Program-made: the position numbers and the translations under genes | Source: Candidatus Thiovulum stygium | GTDB taxonomy: Bacteria > Campylobacterota > Campylobacteria > Campylobacterales > Thiovulaceae | DNA: 64,000 bases | Direction of reading: 5' to 3' | Assembly (NCBI GenBank): GCA_021582295.1 | Contig: CP091137.1 | Location: 1,630,001 to 1,694,000 of the forward strand | The notes under the pieces: model-generated | What the model was told of the DNA's origin: nothing | What the model saw: only the letters and a program-made list of their open reading frames with translations | Database searches by the model: none | Shown here: positions 56,186 through 64,000 of the stretch, piece by piece | How positions within the stretch are numbered: the first letter of the stretch is position 1 | Layout of the letters: each line of letters opens with the position of its first letter

Positions 56186-57256
56186 TTATATATTTTTTAA
56201 AAATTTCTTTATTTCTTGATCAAATTCAAAAATATCATTTAAATTTCGTGGTTCGCTTCCTCGAAATTTATCAAAAGTTTTAAAAATTTTTTCTGATATT
56301 TCACCAAATTTAATCTCATTTTTTAAAAATTTTTCGACTAAAAAGTCATTAGCAGAATTTAAAATAACTCCTCGTTTTGGAAAATTTAATAATTCATTTT
56401 TTAAATTCCAAAGCGGATATCGATTTTGATCGATAGCTTTAAATTTTAATTCACCTATTTTTAATAAATCGATAGGTTTTAATATCTCTTCTTCTACTTT
56501 TCCAAAAAGTGCAAAAGCAATTGGTAATTTCATATCAGTATTAGATATATGTGCAGTTGAACTTCCATCGCGAAATCTAATAACAGCATGTAATAACGAT
56601 TTTGGTTCAATAATTGCATCTAATTTTGGAGGATTAAAAAGCCATTTTGCCTCTAAAAGTTCAAATAATTTATTAACCATTGAAGCACTATCAACAGTAA
56701 TTTTTTGTCCCATTTTCCAATTTGGATGTTTTAGGGCATCTTCTCGAGAAGCCCCAAAAATTTTGGCGATTTCCCAATCTCGAAAAGCTCCACCACTTGC
56801 AGTAATTGTCATTTCTTCAATTTTGCGACCAGATAAAAGATACCAAAGTGCGAAATGTTCGCTATCAATAGGAGAAATTCTTGAAATATCTAGCCATTCT
56901 CCAGCGACAACAAGCGACTCTTTATTTGCGAGAGCAATTTTTTTACCAGTTTCAAGAGCTTTTAAAGTTGGTTTTAAACCGCTAAAACCAACTAGAGCAT
57001 TTATCACAAGATTGCTTTTTGAGATTTCGATAGCTTTTAATATGCCATTTTCACCCCAAAAAACTTTTTTATGTTTTACTTTTGTAACATCATTTTCTCG
57101 CAGAACAACAACAATTTCAGGATTGAATTTTATAATTTGACTATTTAAAAGTTCAATATTTGTTCCAGCAGATAAAACTTCTATTTTTAAATTATATTTT
57201 TCTGCAATATCAAGAGTTGCTGTTCCGATAGAACCTGTTGAACCCAAAATTACCAT
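56186..57256 (-). CDS. dxr: 1-deoxy-D-xylulose-5-phosphate reductoisomerase
   Basis: 356 aa. Second step of the MEP isoprenoid route, which supplies IspA. NADPH-binding VILGSTGSIGTATLDI at the start, ALANKESLVVAGEW, PIDSEHFALWYLL (metal-binding Asp, Glu), TASGGAFRDW and the PNWKMGQKITVDSASMVNK region are all in place. Overlaps cdsA by 7 bases, a pair usual in bacteria. Confidence 0.96.
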   Translation of the reverse strand: MVILGSTGSIGTATLDIAEKYNLKIEVLSAGTNIELLNSQIIKFNPEIVVVLRENDVTKVKHKKVFWGENGILKAIEISKSNLVINALVGFSGLKPTLKALETGKKIALANKESLVVAGEWLDISRISPIDSEHFALWYLLSGRKIEEMTITASGGAFRDWEIAKIFGASREDALKHPNWKMGQKITVDSASMVNKLFELLEAKWLFNPPKLDAIIEPKSLLHAVIRFRDGSSTAHISNTDMKLPIAFALFGKVEEEILKPIDLLKIGELKFKAIDQNRYPLWNLKNELLNFPKRGVILNSANDFLVEKFLKNEIKFGEISEKIFKTFDKFRGSEPRNLNDIFEFDQEIKKFLKNI

Positions 57257-57999
57257 TTTAAGACTGCCAACATAAATACAGCACTTAATAAATAACCATC
57301 AATTCGATCAAGAATTCCGCCGTGTCCAGGTAAAAGCGAACCAGAATCTTTGACTCCTGCGACTCGTTTTAAATAACTTTCAAATAGATCTCCAAAAACT
57401 GCAAAGAAAGATATGAAAAAAGTTATAATATATATATAATTTAAATTTAAATTTAATAAATTAGCTGATATAATTCCACCAAGAGTTCCGAAAAAGATTC
57501 CGCCGATAACACCTTCGAGAGTCTTTTTTGGTGAAGTTGGCGAAAATGGAATTTTTCCAACTGCTCGACCAACAAAATAGGCCATACTATCTGTTAAAGC
57601 TACAATTATTAAGAGCCATAAAATTAAATTCATACTACCTAATTTATATAATTCAAAAAGTGATAAAACTGGAATTGTAGGATAAATAAAAGGTAAAGCA
57701 TTGTTCATTGTTCGATCTGGTTTAAATGAGACATAACTAGCAAAAATTATTCCAAAAACTAATAAAAGTTCAAGCCATTTATCTGAAAAATATGAGACAG
57801 TCCATAAAAGTAATGCAACTGTGTAAAAGTGAATATTAGGAATTAATTTATATAATTTAACAGATTCGAAAATTGCCATTATATAAATTAAACCTAAAAA
57901 AATCCAAGTTAAAGTTATATTATTTATATAACCAATTGGTAAAATAATCGCAAAAATAAATATAGATGTAACTATTCGTTCTCGCAAGATAATCTCCAT
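57250..57999 (-). CDS. cdsA: Phosphatidate cytidylyltransferase
   Basis: 249 aa polytopic membrane enzyme making CDP-diacylglycerol from phosphatidic acid and CTP, one step after PlsC. About seven hydrophobic segments; C-terminal signature DLFESYLKRVAGVKDSGSLLPGHGGILDRIDGYLLSA is complete. Translationally coupled to dxr. Confidence 0.95.
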   Translation of the reverse strand: MEIILRERIVTSIFIFAIILPIGYINNITLTWIFLGLIYIMAIFESVKLYKLIPNIHFYTVALLLWTVSYFSDKWLELLLVFGIIFASYVSFKPDRTMNNALPFIYPTIPVLSLFELYKLGSMNLILWLLIIVALTDSMAYFVGRAVGKIPFSPTSPKKTLEGVIGGIFFGTLGGIISANLLNLNLNYIYIITFFISFFAVFGDLFESYLKRVAGVKDSGSLLPGHGGILDRIDGYLLSAVFMLAVLKW

Positions 58000-58034
58000 A
58001 AGTTTTAAATTTATGGCAATTTTATCGAAACTTA

Positions 58035-58754
58035 TTAGTTAATAACTTTTAAAGGTTTTTTAGAAAAAAATATATAACCTATATAAAAATATATATTCCA
58101 CCAAATAATAAAATGAAAAGAGATATATAAATTTATTTTTTCTTCAAAAATATAATAGTTTGGGATTATTTTAGATAAAAATATATATAAATTCTGAAAA
58201 GTTTCGTTTATATGCAATTTATAACCATATAAATATAATTCATCTAAACCATTACCTAAAAAATATATACTTAATGTTAATAATAATGAAGATAAAATCG
58301 ATAACTTTTGTCCTAAAGATAAAATTGAAACAGATAATAAAATTGCGGAAAAAATAGAGGCAATTGTCTCATTTATAAAATTTTTATTTAAAATAAAATC
58401 TCCAATTAACATATTTAAAGATATTAAAAATATTATAAAAATATGCGAAAAAATAGAGGCAGAAAAATATACAAGACGAGTTGCACCAAAAGAGAGCGGT
58501 AAAAGATATAAATTTCCTTTTTCTTCTCTTTGAAGATGCGAAATTGCAAAAAATATTGCCAAGATATTTAATATAAATGATCTAAAATATATCGTTGCAT
58601 CTTTAGACAATCTATCAACTTCTTCAGCACCAATATCTATTGGAGCTAAAAAAATTGAGATTGCCGTTGAAAAAACAGCAAATAAAATAAATATAAAAGT
58701 TGTTTGCTGTTTTATATATATTTTAATTATATATAAAATCGTATTTAAAAGCAT
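58035..58754 (-). CDS. Multi-span membrane protein, ABC-2 permease-like
   Basis: 239 aa with about six hydrophobic segments and a short cytoplasmic REEKGNLYLLPLSFGATRLVYFSA loop after TM2, as in ABC-2-type permeases and CcmB-like proteins. No ATPase gene adjoins it, so the assignment stays general. Lies 9 bases from the HIT gene on the same strand. Confidence 0.6.
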   Translation of the reverse strand: MLLNTILYIIKIYIKQQTTFIFILFAVFSTAISIFLAPIDIGAEEVDRLSKDATIYFRSFILNILAIFFAISHLQREEKGNLYLLPLSFGATRLVYFSASIFSHIFIIFLISLNMLIGDFILNKNFINETIASIFSAILLSVSILSLGQKLSILSSLLLTLSIYFLGNGLDELYLYGYKLHINETFQNLYIFLSKIIPNYYIFEEKINLYISFHFIIWWNIYFYIGYIFFSKKPLKVIN

Positions 58755-58763
58755 ATTTTTATT

Positions 58764-59264
58764 TTAATCTTTAAAATATTGTTCAGCAAAATTTATAAAA
58801 TTATTATAAATTGCCTCAAAATCAGTAGAATATACTCGAACATTTGCAACAGTTGTCATAAAATTTGTATCGCGATTAAATCGTGGCAAAACATGAAGAT
58901 GTAAATGTTCAGCTATTCCAGCTCCACCACTTTCACCGAGGTTCATTCCAATATTTGCACCATTTGCCCTAAATTTTTCTTTTAATAATTTTACACCTCG
59001 TTGAGCTAACTTCGTAATATGCAACCACTCATTTTCAGGTAAATCTTCAAGATTTTGCAAATGTCGATGAGGTATTATCATAAAATGTCCTGGTGTATAA
59101 GGATATAAATTCATTACAACAAAACATATCTCATCTCGATATAAAACTCTATTTTCTATATCAGAATCTATATTTTTTGAAATTTTACAAAAAACACATT
59201 CAATATTTTTTGCACCAGCTACATATTGATCTCTCCAAGGAGCATATAAAATATCATTATTCAT
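58764..59264 (-). CDS. HIT-family nucleotide hydrolase
   Basis: 166 aa. The histidine triad HLHLHVLPRF (about 121-130) and the EICFVVMNLYPYTPGHFMIIPHRH strand are present. Cysteines near the N-terminus (CVFCKI) form the zinc site seen in bacterial HIT/Ap4A-hydrolase-like members. Likely cleaves dinucleotide polyphosphates or AMP conjugates. Two bases from the thioredoxin-like gene. Confidence 0.92.
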   Translation of the reverse strand: MNNDILYAPWRDQYVAGAKNIECVFCKISKNIDSDIENRVLYRDEICFVVMNLYPYTPGHFMIIPHRHLQNLEDLPENEWLHITKLAQRGVKLLKEKFRANGANIGMNLGESGGAGIAEHLHLHVLPRFNRDTNFMTTVANVRVYSTDFEAIYNNFINFAEQYFKD

Positions 59265-59266
59265 TT

Positions 59267-59632
59267 TTAAAATCCAAATTTCTTTTTAATTAATTCCCAA
59301 AAACTATAATTATATAAAACTCTATCTGCCATTTCAAAATACCTCATCGGATCGAGAAGACCAAGTTCAACATCTTTAATCTCTTTTTTTTGATTAATTG
59401 CAACACAAAATGGAACAGATTGAATTCGATATTTATGAGCTAATTTTGGATTATGAGAAACATCACATTTTGAGATTACGACATCTCCTTTATAATGTAA
59501 GTCCATCTGTTCCATAATTGGAATTAATCCCTGACAAGCTCCACACATTGGAGTATAAAACTCTATAAAGATAGGTCTATTTGTTTGTTCAACAAATTCC
59601 ATATAATTTTCATCTGAAACTTCTACAATCAA
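59267..59632 (-). CDS. Thioredoxin-fold protein
   Basis: 121 aa with active site MCGACQG (CxxC as CGAC) in the context FIEFYTPMCGACQGLIPIMEQM, and the cis-Pro loop SVPFCVAI. A CGAC centre differs from the usual CGPC of TrxA and suggests an altered redox potential. Cytoplasmic (no signal peptide). Function as general thioredoxin not certain. Confidence 0.85.
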   Translation of the reverse strand: MIVEVSDENYMEFVEQTNRPIFIEFYTPMCGACQGLIPIMEQMDLHYKGDVVISKCDVSHNPKLAHKYRIQSVPFCVAINQKKEIKDVELGLLDPMRYFEMADRVLYNYSFWELIKKKFGF

Positions 59633-59810
59633 TCAACATCCTTTATATTTCTTACAATTCTATCAAAAGCTAAAACAGATTACTATTTTTTTCAAATCTC
59701 TCGACAAATTTTATATTTTTGTAATATTAAAAATATAACTTGACAAATCATTTTTTTTAATATTACACAGCTTATTTTTTCAGAAATTAAGATCAAAAAA
59801 AAGAGGAAAT

Positions 59811-60053
59811 ATGAATATTAAGAAAATTATTTTTGGTTCATTTGTTATTTTGAATTTAAGTGTAATTCTATTTGCAGGAAATATACAAGTTGTTTATGGC
59901 AAAGCTTTTAATCAACATGAGGCTTTACAAAATGCTTATGCAAATATTATTTGTGTATTTTATAAAGTTATAGATCAAAATTGTAAAGTAGAAGAGGTCT
60001 ATTTTTATGAAAATAAGATATTTGTTTGTTCTGTATTTTATCAATGTCAATAA
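59811..60053 (+). CDS. Small secreted cysteine-containing protein
   Basis: 80 aa with a signal peptide (about 1-22, cleavage near LFAG) and four cysteines in the mature part (IICVFYKV, NCKVEEV, CSVFYQCQ). No family recognised. AGAGGAA ribosome site. A possible promoter lies upstream: TTGACA (59740-59745), 15-base spacer, TATTAC (59761-59766). Isolated between genes on the other strand. Confidence 0.6.
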   Translation: MNIKKIIFGSFVILNLSVILFAGNIQVVYGKAFNQHEALQNAYANIICVFYKVIDQNCKVEEVYFYENKIFVCSVFYQCQ

Positions 60054-60156
60054 TATAATTTTGATAAAAATTAAATTTTAAATTATAGTTTTATAGTAAA
60101 AATAGCCTGAAAACGGAGATTAAATAACCGAATTCAGGATTAAAAAGTTCTATTTT

Positions 60157-60923
60157 TTAAATTTCTAAACAGTCTTTAATATCATAAAGACCATTAGCTT
60201 GATTATGAAGCCATTCTCCAGCACGAATTGCACCAGAAGCAAAAGTATCTCGACTTGTTGCAGTATGATTTAATTCGATAAATTCACCATCATTATAAAA
60301 ACCAACTGTATGTTTTCCAACAATATCACCACCTCGAAGAGACATTACAGAAATTTCGTCGCGAGTTCTTGCACCAATATTACCTTCTCGACCACTGATT
60401 CGAACATTATCAAGATTTAAATCTCGAGCTTTTGCAACACTTTGAGCCAGAGTTAAAGCTGTTCCAGATGGTGCATCTCGTTTATTTCGATGATGCATTT
60501 CTACAATTTCGATATCAAAATTTTTAAGAGCTTTTGAGGCAATTGCAACTAAATTATTTAATAAAGCTACACCTAAAGACATATTCGTAGCATATAAAAT
60601 AGGCATAGATTTAGAAGCTTGTAATAATAAATTTTGTTGATGAGGTGAAAGACCAGTTGTTCCGATAACAACAGGTTTAGGTTTATTTATTAAAGCTTCT
60701 AATAAAATTTCAGTTGCTTCAGGAAGTGAAAAATCGATAACTAACGAAACAGATCCTAAAAATAAATTTATATCTTGAGTAACTAAAATATTATTTTTTC
60801 TTCAAAATCTATTAAATCTTTAACAAAAATAGCTGTTAATTTTAATGTCGAATGATTTTGGAGAAGTGAAACAACTCTTGAACCAACTCGACCAGAACCG
60901 CCTAAAAGACCAACTTTAATCAT
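60157..60923 (-). CDS. dapB: 4-hydroxy-tetrahydrodipicolinate reductase, frameshifted at A6 tract
   Basis: Reduces the DapA product in the lysine/DAP pathway. ATG at 60923 overlaps the trxB stop (TAATG). First frame: [21 protein letters not shown], the nucleotide-binding loop. After the A6 run (plus-strand T6, 60794-60799) the frame shifts; the rest ([49 protein letters not shown] with the substrate-binding HHxxKxDAPSGT-like motif, [17 protein letters not shown]) is in the next frame to 60157. One additional A restores a protein of about 255 aa. Essential gene, so a true knockout is unlikely. Confidence 0.9.
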
Positions 60924-61635
60924 TAATGTCTATGTTCCATAACATAAGAGATAGCATCAATTGCAGCAGTTGCACCATCACCAGCAGCACAAACTACCTG
61001 TTTTGGGGCATCAAGTCGCATATCACCAGTTGCATAAAGACCTTTTATATTAGTTCGCATATTTAAATCTACGATAATTTCTCCAGATTTATTAATTTCA
61101 CATAAAAATGAGCCATTATCTTGTTTTAAAACACTATTATTTATATCATTACCGACAAAAATAAAAACTCCAGTTGTATTTAAAGTTCTGATACCATTTG
61201 GAGTTGAAATATTAATTCCTAAAACTCCCATATCGTCACCAAAAACCTCATCAGGACGAGAATTTAGAATAACTTCAATTTTTTCATTTTTTAAAACTCG
61301 TTCAACTGTGCTTGGAGCTGCTCTAAAATTATCTCGTCTATGAACTAAATATACTTTTGAACAAATTGTCGATAAATAAAAAGCCTCTTCTAAAGCTGTA
61401 TCGCCACCACCAATAACTGTAACTTCTTTATTTTTATAAAAAAAGCCATCACAAGTTGCACAAGTTGAAACACCTCGACCGAAAAATTTATCTTCATTTT
61501 TAAAACCAGCTCTTCGTGGAGTGCTACCAGTTCCAACAATAACCGAAAAAGCATCTTCAGAAGTTCCATCTTCTTTATGAATTTTAAAAGTTCCATTACT
61601 ATTTTGAGAATAGCGATAGGTAATCTTTTGAAATA
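60923..61635 (-). pseudogene. trxB: Thioredoxin reductase, 3' exon; 5' part separated by group II intron
   Basis: About 237 codons of a TrxB normally near 310-320 aa. Present: the redox-active CATC in STCATCDGFF, NADPH-binding GGGDTALEEAF and RRDNFRAAP, and the C-terminal FAD motif GLYATGDMRLDAPKQVVCAAGDGATAA. The native protein begins near KITYRYSQNSNG; the codons before that (reading MKRGKIW) are the 3' end of a group II intron, whose domain V lies at about 61659-61694. The 5' exon with the FAD-binding N-terminus must lie beyond 64000. If the intron cannot splice, reductase activity is lost. Confidence 0.88.
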
Positions 61636-62520
61636 ATCGCCAGATTTTCCCCCGCTTCATACCGTACGAGCGACTTTCATCGCATACGGCACTCCATCAA
61701 GTTTATTAAAATCATTATATTATAAATATTCTAAAAGCAAAATTCAATATTAAGTTCAAATTAATTCTTAATGTATTACAATATTAAAGATTTTAGTTTT
61801 AAAAGCTTTTTAGCTTGACTATCATCTAATTTTAAATCATTTTCGAGTTCATAGATTTTCTTTTCATCTTTTAAATGTAGAAGTCTATGAACATCTTTAT
61901 GAAGTATTACTAAATTTTTATACTCATCACCTCCACCTTTTGCTTTTGGCTTCTTGTGATGGCAATGAATCTCATCAATTTCTAACAGCTTACCCGTTAT
62001 ATTGCATTTCCCTTTTTGAGCAACATATAAACTAATACGATTATCATTATATTCAATACTTTTATTGATTATAGGATTATCTATCATATAATTAATGGTT
62101 TTCTTGATTTTGTGGTCTTCGATATGTTTATGTAATGTTTCCCTTTCAGATTTAATAAATATAGATTTTTGATGATGATTCATCAATATTCTCATTTGTA
62201 TATATCCGATGGGTATTAATACGGTGTTTTCAACAATTCTTAATTGCTTACTTACTACCATATTTTTCATCAATATATTTAGGCACCTTATCAATTGTTT
62301 TATTGAGTGGTTTTGCTCCTAGTTTTCTTTCGATGGTTCGATTGAACTGAAAGGCGATTTTACCGAAATCAAGACTTATATTAGTTGCGATTGAATAGTA
62401 ATTGTGCTTTCCTCTTATTATTGAGTTTAGTTTATTAATATTGCTCCGACCTCTTTTAATTTTCTCGATTTCATTTTTGATATCTTTTGTAGTTTTTATT
62501 GTCTATCTAACGAATCGCAT
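61636..62520 (-). mobile_element. Group II intron, 3' portion with domains V-VI and maturase/HNH coding end
   Basis: On the reverse strand: the first about 20 intron bases (62520 to 62501, first base A instead of G) fused directly to coding sequence of the intron protein (maturase and HNH part), then a non-coding linker and domain V (GTGCCGTATGCGATGAAAGT and its complement arm CGTACGG, about 61694-61659) and domain VI, ending near 61636. The reverse-transcriptase part and domains I-III are absent, so this piece has a large internal deletion. Confidence 0.82.
61776..62500 (-). pseudogene. C-terminal remnant of group II intron-encoded protein (maturase X and HNH)
   Basis: The X/maturase part is read as IKRGRSNINKLNSIIRGKHNYY then SIATNISLDFGKIAFQFNRT, followed by YIDEKYGSK and a stop. 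A duplicated TAAG (GTAAGTAAGC, near 62252-62261) shifts the frame; the next frame gives QLRIVENTVLIPIGYIQ and an HNH nuclease domain SIEYNDNRISLYVAQKGKC, ITGKLLEIDEIHCHHKKPKA, GGGDEYKNLVILHKDVHRLL. The reverse-transcriptase domain is missing. Inactive in this form. Confidence 0.85.
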
Positions 62521-62586
62521 AGGCTATAAGAAGACATTGCTCTTCAAGTTTTACTACATTAGAGCTTTGGTAGATAGAGATTTTAG

Positions 62587-63297
62587 TTAGTACGGTTTGG
62601 TGATTTCCTTTTCTTCGCGACTACTTTTTTTTGATGGTGCTTTAACCCTTGCTAGTACTAGGAAATCGTTAAGCCATTCATCTTTGTCCATTCCTATTTC
62701 GTCCCAAGGTTTAAGGTCGTTCAACCTTTCGTCAAGAAAATCGTGAATCGCCATTAACTTGGTTGCATCAAGAGAGGGTCGTGTCCCCAAGTACTCACAG
62801 ATGCTTTCTAATGCTCTTAGTTGCATGGCGAGCTCGCTTGTTAATGCTTTGATCACCTCTTTGTCAACCTTATCTGAGTTCTTCTTGTAAGCTTCGTCTA
62901 TTGCTTCATAAATCTCCCGTTCATCTGGGCTCATTTTCGCCCACTCGTAGCGGTTTAGCATATTCTTGGTTAAATGTTTTTTAACAGTTTCAGATATGTT
63001 ATCTTTAGAGAGATCCGCCTCATCAAAGCTAATGCTTATCATGGGAGTATTCGCTACTCGAATTTCGGTTATAATTGTATCCCTGTCTTTCGCAGTCCAA
63101 AGGGTCTCGGGTGTTGGGCACCCTAAGACATTAAGATAGTGCTTCCATATTGATTTGACCGAATATTTAGAACCTGGCGCTTGTAGTAGCGACCCGTATT
63201 TGTTAAAATTCGCGGTTTTCCAGGTATCAAAGACTTTAGTGTCTTCCTTCTCAAGCGTTTTTATTTGCTGTCTTAGTTGGTTATTAGGTGTAGACAT
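62587..63297 (-). CDS. Orphan hypothetical protein of foreign composition inside the intron
   Basis: 236 aa, no family recognised. Soluble, highly charged, with helical segments; features are ISISFDEADLSKDNISETVKKH, MSPDEREIYEAIDEAYKKNSDKVDKEV and a serine/lysine tail. Arginine codons include CGT and CGC and the sequence is visibly more G+C-rich than any other gene here, so its origin lies outside this genome. AAAGGT precedes the ATG by 6 bases. A near-perfect palindrome centred on GTATAC (63309-63331) lies in the promoter region. The open frame is intact although the surrounding intron is broken, which suggests recent arrival. Confidence 0.65.
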   Translation of the reverse strand: MSTPNNQLRQQIKTLEKEDTKVFDTWKTANFNKYGSLLQAPGSKYSVKSIWKHYLNVLGCPTPETLWTAKDRDTIITEIRVANTPMISISFDEADLSKDNISETVKKHLTKNMLNRYEWAKMSPDEREIYEAIDEAYKKNSDKVDKEVIKALTSELAMQLRALESICEYLGTRPSLDATKLMAIHDFLDERLNDLKPWDEIGMDKDEWLNDFLVLARVKAPSKKSSREEKEITKPY

Positions 63298-63308
63298 ATT
63301 AGACCTTT

Positions 63309-63331
63309 AAAAAAATTGTATACTATTTTTT
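63309..63331. promoter_or_regulatory. Palindrome upstream of the orphan gene, possible operator
   Basis: AAAAAATTGTATACTATTTTTT, read around GTATAC, is symmetric apart from one position and lies 12-34 bases ahead of the start codon. An autoregulatory operator is inferred only from position and symmetry. Confidence 0.4.
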
Positions 63332-63382
63332 AGCCTGTATATCAAAGGGCTGCCAAGATCGTGCTTGGCGCAGTATGGACTT

Positions 63383-64000
63383 ACATCAAGTTATTTAAAT
63401 CATCTTTCTAAATATTCTAAAAGCCGAATCCAATTGTTAGTTGTTTTCCACTTCTCAATGTCGGCTGTGTTCCTATTTCTAAAAATTTCGCCTCTCTTAG
63501 TCTTACTCGAACCATCGATTTAATTTATAATTATGATTTTATAGAACTTGACTAAAGCCCTTTGCTCCTAATCTTATTACAAGATTTATCATCGCTAATG
63601 GCTTCGCTTTCATTACAGTTAAAAGTTTTATGTCTTATGACTTACTACTTCATCGATCGTTAAATCTCCATATCTGTAACTTTCTTCGTTCCAATATTTT
63701 TATCTTTGCATATTTTATTAGGTGTTTCCCTTCAGCCTACAATCTTGATAGTGCCTATAACACTATAAGGTATTTCATAAAAACTATTTTTACTTTACCT
63801 CAATTGTCCTTTATTAGAGGATAAACCTTACGATTTATTTTGAATTTAGACTGTTGAATTCAGAAATTTGTCCGTTACTTTTAGTAACATACTCACCATA
63901 AAAATTTTATAGAGCCCCGAACTATATGTTAGTCGCCTCCCTCGAGGTCGCATTTCCTTTATATTTCTATAATTAGGCTAACACCACATCCGACTTCACC
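63383..64000 (-). mobile_element. Group II intron, 5' portion (domain I to IV, truncated intron protein), running off the window
   Basis: Reverse strand, from the window edge: domain I sequence matching 41689-42056, then a frame with NRNTADIEKWKTTNNWIRLL (63400-63520), which is the N-terminal start of a group II intron protein, stopped by TGA at 63402. The last 55 bases (63383-63437) resemble the linker ahead of domain V at 61693-61747 rather than reverse-transcriptase coding sequence, so this copy lost most of its protein gene. By comparison with 41518 the 5' end should lie about 170 bases past 64000. Confidence 0.8.

Noticed and set aside
61390-61596. Small frames overlapping trxB, fusA, murC, purF, dxr and similar genes on either strand
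   Set aside because: They are shadows in alternate frames of well-identified genes, with no ribosome sites or recognisable products.

Overview
The window is AT-rich bacterial chromosome that reads as a member of the Campylobacterota (epsilon-proteobacterial type). Supporting signs are the flagellar block flhF-flhG-hypothetical-fliA-fliM, the long-form DapD, LPP20-family lipoproteins, a PflB-like TPR membrane protein, and heavy use of CGA for arginine. I cannot name the genus from sequence alone; a Thiovulum/Sulfurimonas-like relative would fit. Most of the window is dense housekeeping sequence: valS (partial), pabA/trpG, plsC, purQ, a purC-purS fusion, pyrD, ispA, dapD (1-8.6 kb); a chemoreceptor, the flagellar block, purF and mrp (8.7-19.5 kb); a broken molybdate ABC operon (19.5-21.5 kb); a nitroreductase, a PilB/GspE ATPase, lipoproteins, a pseudopilin, fliH, a polysaccharide deacetylase, secG, prfA, rpsT, murC, cysQ, mtnN and a TPR protein (25.8-41 kb); pyrG and rpsL-rpsG-fusA (44.6-49.5 kb); then a dCMP deaminase, thiL, a leucine-rich-repeat lipoprotein, a PD-(D/E)XK protein, dxr, cdsA, HIT, thioredoxin, dapB and the 3' part of trxB (49.5-61.6 kb).

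Three accessory islands interrupt this. At 21.5-24.2 kb there are two divergent pairs, each a small helix-turn-helix gene beside a Bro-N-type antirepressor. The antirepressors share a near-identical C-terminal half but have unrelated N-terminal halves, and the island has removed the 5' end of modA. At 41.5-44.4 kb a 5' group II intron fragment has cut a PilZ gene and lies beside a gene fragment and a restriction-modification system resembling NlaIII/IceA. At 61.6-64 kb a composite group II intron interrupts trxB and contains an orphan gene of clearly different base composition. The first roughly 20 bases of the intron recur at one breakpoint in each of the three islands.

The strongest unexplained signal is the octamer GATGAGGT (reverse complement ACCTCATC). 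I count 45 copies by eye, on both strands, inside and between genes, where base composition predicts about one. Five pairs are inverted in intergenic or 3'-end positions, and I see none in the intron/restriction islands. This is the behaviour of a DNA uptake sequence, a class known from Neisseriaceae and Pasteurellaceae and not, to my knowledge, from Campylobacterota. A PilB-like ATPase and a pseudopilin lie in the same window.

A caution: seven genes, including fliM, murC and dapB, are broken by single-base indels, nearly all at homopolymer runs. Either the sequence carries homopolymer errors, or slippage is widespread in this organism. I saw no tRNA, rRNA or CRISPR array.
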